This document shows, in pieces, positions 54,501 to 64,000 of a stretch of 64,000 nucleotides of DNA. The stretch is from positions 3,867,281-3,931,280 of the forward strand of contig CM057144.1 in the NCBI GenBank assembly GCA_029964075.1, in the 5' to 3' direction. Within the stretch, counting starts at the first letter, position 1. The number at the start of each line of letters is the position of its first letter. The DNA is from Patiria pectinifera. Lineage: Eukaryota; Echinodermata; Asteroidea; Valvatida; Asterinidae. The translations under genes and the position numbers were made by a program. The notes below the pieces were generated by a model. The model searched no databases and had not been told where the DNA came from. It was given only the letters and a program-made list of their open reading frames with translations.

Positions 54501-57500
54501 ATATGCAGTATTAAGTATAAACAACATTTTCAATAGCCGCCGACGGATGGCTCCGACTGCAAGTTGTTTATAGAACGCTGACCTAGTTCCTTTGTTCATG
54601 GACCATTTGCTCCGTTTAAGTAGTGCGCGCAGCGCTCCGGAAATTAAAAATAGACCCCAGGGCGGGCTAAGTTGTTACAATGTCATCACGTTTGTCTAGC
54701 TATGCTTCTTTATGCGGGGATCAGCAGTTGTTGATCTGGTAGTGTGGCAATATGACCGCAGTTGAAAATCATATGTGTATATGTCCCCTTTTCTCGCGTT
54801 TGACGAAATTTTGAGGACAAGAACCCAATGTACGCTCACGCTACAAATGGTGGCAGCGGTGGGATTCTGACAGGATTTTTCAACGGATTAAAATATGGCG
54901 AACCAAACGGTACAGTGAGCTAGTCAGATAGTACCGACCTTAGTTGTCGTCGATCTCCGACAAGCCCTACTGGGATACGCTGCAGTTGCAAACCTTGCAA
55001 GCAGGCACACGGCAGTGCACACTGACACCAAGTAGAAGTAGCGGATGCAGTGTTGCAAATGCGGTTGGTGGCCAGCACGCAAACGTGAAAAGATGTTTCA
55101 TCAATGGGCAAGTTTTCTGTATCTGTTTATTTATAGAGCAGTGTTCATGGAGGGCGGACAGCAATGCCTGCTATCCAGGCTACTGCACAGACGGACAGTG
55201 CAGATGCAGCAGAGGATTCTCTGGACGAGACTGCAGAACATGTAAGTTAACTATGTGTAAATCAGAGCATGTCAGAGGACAAGTGGTGTACCTACCCTTT
55301 GTAATCTTGATTTGTTTGCATCTAAGTTTCAGTGTGTACAACAAAATTTAGGATTGCTCAATAAGCCTAGAGACATCCTCGAAACCTTTCAATGACATAT
55401 TCGTGGTCCAAATTCCTCCATTGATATAGACCTCGACACAACTGCAGAAAACTCAGCCAGCTGGCTACAGAGCTGAGTCACGCGCGAAAAATTTCGACGA
55501 GGATTGTTTGCCGACCGAACCACATGCATGGTTTTAAGCAAAGATTAAGCCGTATAGGCGCTGTGGTTGACCGATTTTTGACCCGGCAACACAATGGAAG
55601 ATTACATAATTGCATATTCAGTAGCGTCACTTGACGTAACTTGGCGTGGGTCTCGGTATCGGCCAATTGAAACCGGCAAAAATTTTTTTTTAATTAATAT
55701 CTCTTAAAAGGAGGCTTTTCTGCAAATTTTTGCTGCACACCATAATGGATTGGAACCTTATTAATATTGGCGAGGCTTGAAAAGATTGACCGATACTGCA
55801 AACACCAGTGTTACAACTTAAAAAAAAATGCACGTAGCCAGGCCTATTTTTCCACTTTCAACGAAAAGTAATGAACGTATCACAACAATTTTTAGCACAT
55901 ACTTAGATCATTATAAGGGAAATATACCCTGACAGTTGCATGAAAATACAGTCTTCCAGAGGGGAGAAATTAATTGTCAAAGATTTCGCCCGCCTACGTG
56001 AGCATGTCTACTGTGAGCATGTAGTTTCATTCAAAATATAGCGTTTCGTAACCTTTAGAAATCGCCCTTCGCAACCACACGGCTGTTATTGCCTATTCTT
56101 CTCGGGTATAGTCTTCATTCAATTTACGTTAGATGTTACTGATTTATTCTCTTTATAGCATTTTTTCCCTTTTAAATATAATTAAATTTATAAAGCCTCT
56201 CTGGGGGAAACACTTTCGACTTGAAACTTTTCCTAGCTCTTTTGACCGTGGACGCCTCATAGGTCCGACGCCCCATAGGTCCGGCGCCTCATAAGTGCGA
56301 CGCCTCATAAGTCGACGCCTCGTTTGTCTGACGTCGGGCTTAAGAGGCGTCGGAGCTATGAGGCCGAATACTAAAATTGTCCATAAGTCCCATGCCTCAT
56401 AAATCTGACGCCTCATTTAAATACATAGTACCGAAATTTCAGTCTTATGAGGCATCGGACTTATGAGGCGTCTGACTTACGATACGGCCCCTTTTCGAGT
56501 TGCAGGATATTTTGCAATCGGAGTCCCTGACTTCAGAGGAGAACTAGGAACCAATCAGATCATAATTGCTTTCATTATAATTGTTGGTTCATTTTACTTA
56601 AGGTATGTTGCCTTATATTTGCAATGTTGATAAATAGACCCTTGGGTGTTTAGTGCTTGCTAATGTTAATGGTGAGGATAAACATATATCAGTGATTTTA
56701 TGGCTAATACTTTGAATACTTTTGTTCACGACTTGATCAGTGGGCAGCGATCAAGCACCAGTCCTATCAGAGCACCGTGCCACCCTGATCAACGGAACGA
56801 CAACTCTGGAATCCCCCACGGTCATGGGCAGTACAGCTACCGTCTTCACCAATGTACGAGATTTTACAAGCATCATGATCTATTGGAAGAGTTCCTACCA
56901 ACCAACTGGACTTCCAGACTTGTCTGCTGGTGGACATCCATACATCCACAACGTTAGCCTGGGTGTGGCTGGGGCAAGAGTTGACGTTGTTGTGAATCGT
57001 GAGTTCATCCTCAACAAATTTACAGTATAATTTTACACAGATTGTTAGCTTATTATGGGTTACATGCTTTGCAACTTGACTAAATTTCAGTTGGACGTTA
57101 GATCGGGGATTTGTCTATACTCGAACCAGCGGATCGTCGAAATCACCCAGGCTACTGATTTTCAAACGTTTGTTGAAAGGCAACAATTGAAATTATTTGA
57201 TCGTGTATGTCGAGTGCCGAACTCTGCCACGCCAAAAATTCCTCACTATATTATAAACAGTGCTATATTATAAACAGTGCAAAGGGAAACGAGGCGGAGA
57301 CGTGGAAACACTGCGCACATGTACAGTTGTGACAAAAGCGCAGTGCAAACACAAATCCGAGCATTGTCTCCTTCGCGAATGTTTCGCCAGTTGTTTCCCG
57401 CTGGAATTCTCTGTATGTATATGTATGTGCATGTTGGCCGTATTTGGTTTTATTTTTCTTTCATGCGCATAGGCCTACTTGACTTTTAATCAATATTGGG

Positions 57501-60500
57501 GGAAAACAACTTAATATCAAAACAGCATGCTAATATTCTGAAACTTTGTTTTAAGGTCAACTTCAATATTGAGCTATTTGCGTGCTCTTTACTTGTTTTT
57601 ACAATCTCTCTCATCACACTTGTCCTCCTGGATCAAAGATCCCCTTTATCCAGTAATCATAACAAGATTGTAATAGAGTACTTTTCACCCTATTCATTAA
57701 GGAGGGAGATCAATGATATATTCGATAGCCTTTGAAGCCTGCTCCACAACGACAAATGGAGTGCATTTTAGTCAAGACAGCCCGGCTGCATTCCTAGTTG
57801 TCTGTGAGCGCACCTTCAACTTGGACTACACTAGGTGGACCCCAGCAACGGGAGATGTGTAAGTCTTTACCCACCAACATATCTGCCCCGAACTTTTGTA
57901 GTTTGCAATTCAAATGTCATGAAAATGATAACAAACTAATTTTAAATTGTTGGGTGGGTCATGCATCATTTTCACATAATCATTCTCGGAGGAATATTAT
58001 AAGGAGTGTAGCCAGAATTACAAATCACAGATGTCAGATTCAACAGGGACTGGGAAAAGTAGACACAGAAAGTACGGTACATAAACATGTACTAGCACGT
58101 TTGTTTATGGTGTAAATCGAGGATTTTCTTTCACGGTTCCTCTTCAATTTTTCCTTTGTTTGTACTTTCGCAACAGCTCTCATTGGTTTTGTACACGTTT
58201 TCTTATCGAAGTCGTCCTCGATTTGGTTCCTGTTCTCGATTCACCGATGATGTTGCACGTGTGTCCTCGATTTACACCATAAACAAACGCTAGGCCTACC
58301 GTACTTAAAAAGTTTAGACATATTTTTGGTCTCTTTCTGAAAAGCTCATTCGTTGTTTTGTAAAGATTTTAAAGGTACACCAATTTAGATTCGCCTACTC
58401 GGGTTGAAGATGATTCAGTGAAAACGTAAGCCATGAGTCGTAGAGATGAAGCTTGACTCAAACTGCACTTTTTTGTTTAGCAAATTCCTATTGCTGATGT
58501 ATGATATTAGGCGCTGCTCGGCTGCTGCAGACATTCAAGTTTCATTAGAGGCGCGCACTCGACCTAGTTCTATTGTCTGGCTAATATGGGAGCTGGAGAA
58601 ATAGGCTCTATAAAGAGACTGCTGAAGTGTTTCTTTTGTTCACTCAAGTGGGAAGGTTTGGCCAGACGCCAGGGCGGGTGGAATGTAATACATTGTATAA
58701 ACTATTGTAAGTTGTCTAGCTATAGCGGGCAGATGGAAGACTGAGTTCAGCGACTGAGCATCGAGAAGTTGCTGATGATGTTAATGGTTTCATATCGCAA
58801 GGACCCGGCAAAGGCGTGCATTACAATATCTCGAAACTTCTTTGTCTGTTACAGACTGAGATATAATGTATCTTCAACAAATGGTGGGTATCTGAAACTC
58901 TACGACAGAGACTCCTCCGATACCATCATCACACGCTACTATAATGGACAGACAGTGTCTTGCTATGCAACTTTCACCTTTGACTTTGTTGACCCCTACC
59001 ACTGTGTGGATGTCGGCAGTGGATGTCGAACCACCATGCTGAATTCAGGGAGTGATGTCACCACACAGGTTGGTTGACTTTTGGGTCTATAAAATGTTGA
59101 TCTGATCATTGTTTGCATGTTGGTATAAGACCAGGCTACCAGGCTACCAGTACAGTAAACACTATTTTTAAAGCGTCACTCTTTTCTATGCAATATAAAC
59201 AACACACTGATATATATGTGTTTATTTAAGATTTTTTTTCAGAAAATAGTCTTGTTATGTTAACCTTCAGTGTCAAAATATCATTTGTAGACTGTATGAC
59301 ATATGTCAAGCATTTCAAAAAAGACGTTACATTTTACCGATTATTACAAAAAGTAAAAAAAAAAAGAATTATTGAAAAGTATTTGTTGTTCTCTAGATAT
59401 CTTATTTTAAAAAAAAAGAACGATCCAAGTTGGGATACAAAAGTTATAAGATGATTAACAATGAACATATTTTGTATTAATGTTGATATGTTGATGATTT
59501 AAATGTAATAAAACAATTTAAATGATGAAGAAAAATGTGCACAAATATATATATTATTTATGAAAATGAAATTGCTCATTGTCAGATATTGCTGACCACA
59601 GTTGTTGCTGCACATTCAATACGGGCGATTCACAACAGTGCGCCTCCAAGAGTTTGCAACACGTTGGCCAATTACAATGCGCGAAATCAGTCGACCTTTT
59701 CCAAACGCGCATTGGGTCGACAGATTTTGCGCATTGTGATTGGCCAAGGCGTTGCAAACTCTTGGAGGCGCACTATTGTAAATCGCCCGTATTACTTGGA
59801 GAAAAAGGAAACGATTGTAAACATCATTTTAAATTTTGGATGTCTTTGAAGGCAACAATAACAATCGCTTGGCAAGGTTGGGCTGACGATCTAGCTGGTA
59901 TCAAAGAGTTCGACCTGCAAGTCAGACAACTATCTGGAAACCACGGCAACGAGATGACAGAGCTCCTGGACAGTCCCGTCATTTATGAAGGAGTAGCGAG
60001 CTCTGGTCAAAATGTTACTTTACCTGAAGTCGGTAGGTTTTGTTAGTCGAGTAGCTGTTCTGTGAAAGAATTAATAGGTAGTTTTATGAAACTGTATAGT
60101 TGATATTTGCTGGAGATGAGTTGCATAAGCCCATCTGCCATTCTGTTGGTTCATTCCATCCACTTTTGATATCATTATGTTTGAATGTTTAATTCTTTCC
60201 GAACGTGATTGTGGATGTACCTTCAAATCGATGTGTAACGGTGCAAAGGTTACCGCTCGATAGTCCGAAGGTTTGTTGTTCGAAGGAAGTTAGTCCGAAG
60301 GTTCGCAAGTCCGAATGTTCGAATCTGCAGGTTCGTTAGTCCGAAGGTTCGTTAGTCCGAAGGTTCAATAGTCCAAAGATTCAATAGTCTGAAGGCTGGT
60401 AACGTCCGAAGTTTCAATAGTCCGAAGATTGGATAGTCCGAAGGGTTCATTAATTTTTCTCAAAAAACAGAATAAGGTTAAATAATCCGAACGTTTGATG

Positions 60501-63500
60501 GTCTGAATAGACGATAAGGTTCGTAGTTCAAGTCGAAAACAGGTTCAATAGTCCTAACGAAAAAAATGTTCAATAGCTAGTCCGAACCGACTATTGAACC
60601 TTTTTGTCAATCCGGAACCTTTTTTTTTGACTCGGACTATCGATCCTCGGACTATCGATCCTCGGACTATTGATCCTGGAACTATTTAACCTCACTCTGT
60701 TTTTGGACTAATGAACTCTTCGGACTATCGAACCTTCGGACTATCGAGCCTTCGGACTTTATTTGTACCCTTTATTACCCACATTTCCAACCAAAATTTG
60801 CTCTCATTTCATATCCACACTTCTCAACAGGTGTTTACTCCATCGTCCTCACTGCTGTCGACAATGCTGGAAACGCCAGACGCAGCAGGCGCTTTGTGTT
60901 CTTCGACGACGATCCAAATGATGTGACTATGCAGAACAACGCATCTGTGCGATTACTTTCAGCGACTAAAGAAACCGACTACGAGTGGTTGATTGACCTA
61001 GACTCCAACGGAGGAATGACATCAGTAGTTCTTGATTGGACAAACAGATTCATCAATATTCATCACCTGAATCAAGGATTGTTGAAGCCCATCGGGTCTT
61101 ACGCCAGCGCAACTATTGACGATGGTAATTAATTAGGCTCGATGGGAAATAAAAAATTTTCAGCAGCAACAGGTAGATTTTCTAGATTATGTGAAGACGT
61201 GAAAATAAAATTCTTGTCATTTCAAACATTGCACAGTGTTTTGTTGAAATATCAAATGAATCTTGTGCTGAAAATTACGTTTTGCAACTTGCGACGTTGC
61301 GTCCAAAACCATCCTACTTTGTCAGGCAACTGATGACCCGGTGGGTTGTGACGCGACAGATGGCTAGGAATACTTTAAGATGTTATAAGATTATAAGGTT
61401 GAAACGTAGCCCGCCCTTTTTGTTGAGGAATGGTTGCTTTATTATTTCTCAGTTGGCTACCCTGGTACCTCATTTGTGCCAGTGCTCCAATTTGTCTAGG
61501 ATCACAACATTCTCATCACCGAAATTATGGATTTTACCTTGCGATAATATTCCTCCCATTCCACTTTCAGCCACTCAATATTTGTATACTATTTATATAC
61601 CATGTTCATCGTCAGGAGAACATGTCACTGTTTGAAATTTCAACAATGTACGCCGATGTGTGAGTTATATACTTCTCTAAAAAAAATGCCTCTTTCCAAA
61701 CAGAAATGTAGTTCATAAAAAACACTTTTAAATAATAACTTTTCAGTAGGTAACCTTACTGAACGGAGTAGAGTGTAAGAAGAAGTGGAATGTAAGAAGG
61801 CCAAAAGCATTGTGAAGAATCTTATTGATGCCTTTTCCGCTCCTAGATTATGACCAGTACTTTGGCCAACGTGGTCGTGCCGCGGTTCCCAATGCCCTCG
61901 GAGTGACGGAGTTCCGTGTCTTTTACGACATCGACCACAGCGGTGGAAGGACCACCGTCAACGTGAGTGACGACAACTCGGACAACTGGAGTAATGAAGC
62001 CACAAACACACAGGCGACCTACAACTTGACCTTAGTGGACGGTGATTCCATTCGGTTCTGGGTGGAGGCTAGAGACCTAGCCGGTCACTTTGTGAGGGAC
62101 AGTGTGGTAGTTCACGCTGATTCATCCCCTCCGACGATTCAAGATTTCAAGCTCATACCCGGTTTGTCCGGCATAAGGTAAGATTTTCAACTTCTTCTGC
62201 TAAAAATCAATCTTAACTTGTGTGTTATTATTACTCTTTTCTGATCTTCTGCTATATTTAGTTTCTTGCTAAACAATGGGCCCTCTCTTTTTTTGTTGCA
62301 GTGTGGAGTGTGCGACTTTTGATGAACACAGTGGTATAAGGAGTGTCGAATGGCGACTCTTTCATATCGATAACGGCACTGACATCCAACGTGCCATGCA
62401 AAGAGTTCCAGCTGAACATATTGTAAGAACAAGATATATGAGTGGCTTTGTCTTTAAAAGCATCGTGACTTGTAAATTGAATGCCAAATTACATTAACTC
62501 TGCGACAGCGGTAGTGATTGCGGCCTCGGGTATCTGCGACCTTTGACACATACTCTGTTCTGTCATGTGTCTATTAAACTTGTGTTTTGCCCTTTGTTGA
62601 TTACTTTCAGTTTTTGTTCATTAAAAGTCTGTCCTTTACTATAACAAGTCGGTTGGTAGCTGCGGTTATATAGACCATTATCATGTTGCGGCCATCTTGA
62701 TTTTTCCGCTTTCAAATCAACGTAACTAAAGCGAGGCTGGAAGGACAAATAGTCTGGTTCCTTTTTGCACAAAAACATTATCGTTCAGTACTGTTATTGG
62801 ATACAGGGAACATGACTGAAATGGTGGCAGCAGGATATATTGTGTCCGAGAATCCCCGAGTCTATTCCTACTGTCGCTGCTAGTCGATTTTCCAAGTTTT
62901 CATCCATACAGACATATAAATTTTAGACATTGATCCATGTGTAGCACGCCTTGACATATTTCTATTATTTTTTTCAGGATCCTGAGGATTGTTATCCTGC
63001 AAGCTGTATTTGTGTCCCGACGGGTGACTGCTATGCCAAACATCACAAACCTTTTTTCGTCGTTGGTGCTGGCGACTTTGAGTACTTCATCACACTGACG
63101 GTCACTAACCACGCAGGACTTGCAACTTCCCAGACAATCAAAGTTGGTGCTTAGAAATATTCGATCAATATTTTAATCAACCATTCTCACAAAATATTTT
63201 ATGGATGGTTTTAATGACAGAAAATGGGGTGTGAGACAATTCTAAATGCCCGTGAGACGAGCCCTTGTTCTGTATTTTGATTCGATGATTCATTTGCTAA
63301 CTGATGTTCTATTCTAGAGGTGTGTCAACCCCAGCTCTCCCTCCCCGTTCAGTTCGCCCGCCCTTTGTTCTTGATGCTATAAAAAAGGAATGGTTCTGAA
63401 AAGATTATGAAGTATTACCTCTTGCATACATCTCTGGTTCTTCTCTGAAAAAATTCTCTGGCGTAATCACTCCCATATAGTTTCCACTACTTTTTGACAT

Positions 63501-64000
63501 ATATGTACACATTTGCTGTTCAAGGACGAATCCAATGGGGGGGGGGGGTGTTGCTGGGGAGATCCCTTTTCTGAATGACCAATGTTAATTCTTTACATAA
63601 TGGGAAAAATCTCATAAATCGGTCTTTGCAAATCTTGATACATTGCTTTGGGCCTTTAGTCTTTCTTCCGTTGACTGCAACACCTCATCTTCCCATAACC
63701 CCCCCCCTCAAAACTGGATGTTTGTTTTTCATTTCAACACTCCAGCCACCCCCTTTACGAATCCAAGATTTGCCACTGGACTGTTAGATTGATAAACATC
63801 GCTATTACTTCTACACACAGCTTATTAACGATAACAATTCACAACAAATAAATCCTTAAAACTGAAATTCCATTCTTTAATTTTAGAATGAACGGATAGT
63901 GACGCCAGACAATGTGGACCAAACTGCCGACTCTCTGGCCAAACAAACCAACGACACTTCCTCCATCAGTGCCGATGATGTAGCTACCGCTGCCGACCTG
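51440..64000 (+). CDS. Gene B: WSC-sushi-EGF-FN3-like cell-surface protein, probable adhesion-GPCR-like ectodomain (3' partial)
   Basis: Exons: 51440-51533, 52555-52827, 53492-53713, 53892-54032, 55137-55241, 56741-56998, 57729-57858 (or from 57738), 58855-59068, 59852-60032, 60831-61124, 61847-62177, 62302-62422, 62978-63142, 63887-64000 onward. All phases join: 881 residues with no stop. Domain order: signal peptide (1-32), WSC (about 33-122), sushi/CCP (124-196), Cys-rich (198-243), EGF-like (244-278), a beta-rich region (280-480), three FN3-like modules (about 480-845) with S-S-P-P and D-E-H-S-G-I-R-S-V-E-W-R motifs, then a helical segment. The start ATG is chosen because it opens a classical signal peptide whose exon joins the WSC exon in phase. 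The role is unknown; a receptor or matrix protein is inferred from the architecture. Confidence 0.87.
52555..52827 (+). CDS. Gene B exon 2: WSC domain
   Basis: Encodes a complete WSC (wall-integrity sensor/kremen-type, putative carbohydrate-binding) domain. Landmarks are GYLGCYVD, C-x-x-x-C (CIHSC), FGNECFCG, CYMACEGNSRETCGG and RIQIY. The cysteine spacing and the 'G-N-E-C-F-C-G' and 'C-G-G' motifs are typical. Phase 1 at both ends marks it as a shuffle-competent symmetrical exon. Confidence 0.93.
53195..53365 (-). repeat. Dispersed repeat, copy inverted relative to 640-805
   Basis: Reverse complement of 640-805: 'acaatagggtccccaattc', 'aggtcttcctaaaaagttaa' and 'acaaacaaaagagggacaat'. It lies in the intron before the sushi exon. 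Confidence 0.7.
53492..53713 (+). CDS. Gene B exon 3: sushi/CCP domain
   Basis: Four cysteines in CCP order: C-x-PGQPRHGSY, then YVGSRLRYTCDKGYFF, VTCVTG and a final W-N-P..C. The conserved G-S/Y-V-G-S and Y-x-C-x-x-G-Y motifs are present. It is a symmetrical phase 1-1 exon. CCP domains mediate protein-protein contacts in complement and adhesion proteins. Confidence 0.9.
53892..55241 (+). CDS. Gene B exons 4-5: Cys-rich and EGF-like segments
   Basis: Exon 53892-54032 encodes CTSISHCVAGQLNC, CDQCDGDYGP and GRGC, a Cys pattern as in TNFR/EGF-like 'C-x-x-C-x-x-G-Y' repeats. Exon 55137-55241 encodes CSWRADSNACYPGYC, DGQCRCSRGFSGRDC, an EGF-like core with the C-x-C-x(4-5)-G-F-x-G-x-x-C signature. 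The intron between them (54033-55136) holds the foldback element 54114-54369. Confidence 0.85.
54114..54369. repeat. Foldback element GGTAACACCATGTGG, diverged full copy
   Basis: The two halves are near-perfect inverted repeats ('ggtaacaccatgtggaaaga' against 'tctttccacatggtgttacc'; 'gtagaactcgacgtttcaga' against 'ccgaaacgtcgagttctac'). Both strands therefore read almost the same peptide (AGNTMWKEIS). It shares ends with 21320-21597 but not the interior. Confidence 0.88.
56251..56485. repeat. Inverted minisatellite 'CGCCTCATAAGTCCGA'
   Basis: Left half: tandem 'cgcctcata(a/g)gtccga' units of about 16 bases. Right half: the complementary 'tcggacttatgaggcg' units, with mixed orientation in the middle. 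The whole can fold back. It lies in the gene B intron before exon 56741-56998. Confidence 0.8.
57729..57858 (+). CDS. Gene B exon 7 (alternative acceptors 9 bases apart)
   Basis: Encodes ACSTTTNGVHFSQDSPAAFL and CERTFNLDYTRWTPATGD. Two AGs, at 57727-57728 and 57736-57737, both leave the exon in phase (the first adds P-F-E). Neither has a strong pyrimidine tract, so the exact start is open. It joins exon 58855-59068 in phase (GT|A). Confidence 0.75.
58096..58291. repeat. MITE-like element with GCGTTTGTTTATGGTG ends
   Basis: 'cacgtttgtttatggtgtaa' and 'ttacaccataaacaaacg' bracket 196 bases, and 'aatcgaggat' opposes 'tcctcgattt'. It is non-coding and lies in a gene B intron. Confidence 0.75.
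59621..59790. repeat. Foldback element 'ACGGGCGATT'
   Basis: 'acgggcgattcacaacagtg' and 'gcgcctccaagagtttgcaa' on the left face 'ttgcaaactcttggaggcgc' and 'aatcgcccgt' on the right. The arms are about 70-75 bases with a short loop (cttttccaaacgcgcattgg). It ends about 60 bases before gene B exon 59852-60032. Confidence 0.88.
60254..60760. repeat. Inverted minisatellite 'GGTTCGATAGTCCGAA'
   Basis: Tandem 'gttcgttagtccgaaggttc'-type units (about 16-17 bases) occupy 60254-60500. Complementary 'ttcggactatcgaacc' units occupy about 60575-60760. The junction is AT-rich. It can form a hairpin of about 200-base arms with many registers, and it ends 71 bases before exon 60831-61124. Confidence 0.88.
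61526..61590. repeat. Palindromic MITE 'AATATTGAGTGGCT', half copy
   Basis: 'ttaccttgcgataatattcc', 'tcccattccac' and 'agccactcaatatttgta' match the right arm of 8427-8606. The left arm is absent. Confidence 0.75.
63887..64000 (+). CDS. Gene B last visible exon: GAIN-like helical segment (runs off window)
   Basis: The acceptor 'tctttaattttag' opens NERIVTPDNVDQTADSLAKQ, followed by TNDTSSISADDVATAADL, in phase with exon 62978-63142. The pattern of a helix, then Ser/Thr-rich turn, then 'S-x-D-D-V-x-x-A-x-x-L' resembles the start of the GAIN domain of adhesion GPCRs. If so, a GPS motif and seven transmembrane helices should follow beyond 64000. This is inference from a short piece. The alternative reading, in which 62978 onwards continues to a TAG at 63152-63154, would end the protein there without a membrane anchor. 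Confidence 0.65.

Noticed and set aside
54051-54536. Overlapping open frames on both strands around 54080-54433
   Set aside because: They read the same foldback element from both sides; gene B splices over it in phase.

Overview
The window is eukaryotic and comes from a draft assembly. Its genes are split by many GT-AG introns, mostly a few hundred bases to 2 kb long. The sequence is full of tRNA-derived SINEs, inverted-repeat (MITE-like) elements, LINE fragments and minisatellites, and it has one gap of exactly 500 N. The gene families (an Integrator subunit, very large secreted proteins built of atypical FN3-like modules, and a WSC-sushi-EGF receptor-like ectodomain) and the repeat style suggest a marine invertebrate deuterostome. 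An echinoderm seems most likely to me, but a hemichordate or cephalochordate cannot be excluded by eye.

Layout. (1) 91-7861, minus strand: eight consecutive exons of INTS4, Integrator complex subunit 4. Every junction is in phase and they give about 420 residues from the middle of the protein. The N-terminal exons should lie beyond 7861, in or across the N gap; the C-terminal exons lie left of base 1. (2) 7916-8415: the gap. (3) 9470-42319, plus strand ('gene A'): 29 exons with consistent phases, giving about 1,895 residues to a TAA stop. The protein is an array of about a dozen FN3-like modules marked by a 'D-P-x-S-G-I-x-x-Y-E-W-A-V-G' motif and a 'V-D-T-S-P-P' boundary. It also contains a jelly-roll-like domain interrupted by a Ser/Thr-rich linker. 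Its 5' exons are not visible. (4) 42320-51439: no recognisable genes; a 3.2 kb 23-bp minisatellite with a higher-order repeat, several transposon-like elements and unexplained sequence. (5) 51440-64000, plus strand ('gene B'): signal peptide, WSC domain, sushi/CCP domain, Cys-rich segment, EGF-like segment, then about three FN3-like modules related to those of gene A. At the window edge there is a helical Ser/Thr/Asp segment like the start of an adhesion-GPCR GAIN domain. Gene B runs off the right edge.

INTS4 is a housekeeping nuclear protein (snRNA and promoter-proximal RNA processing). Genes A and B are extracellular or cell-surface proteins that share a module type and lie in tandem on the same strand, which suggests local duplication and exon shuffling. 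Nothing ties INTS4 functionally to them; it is their head-to-head neighbour across the gap. Most remaining sequence is intronic and largely repeat-derived.
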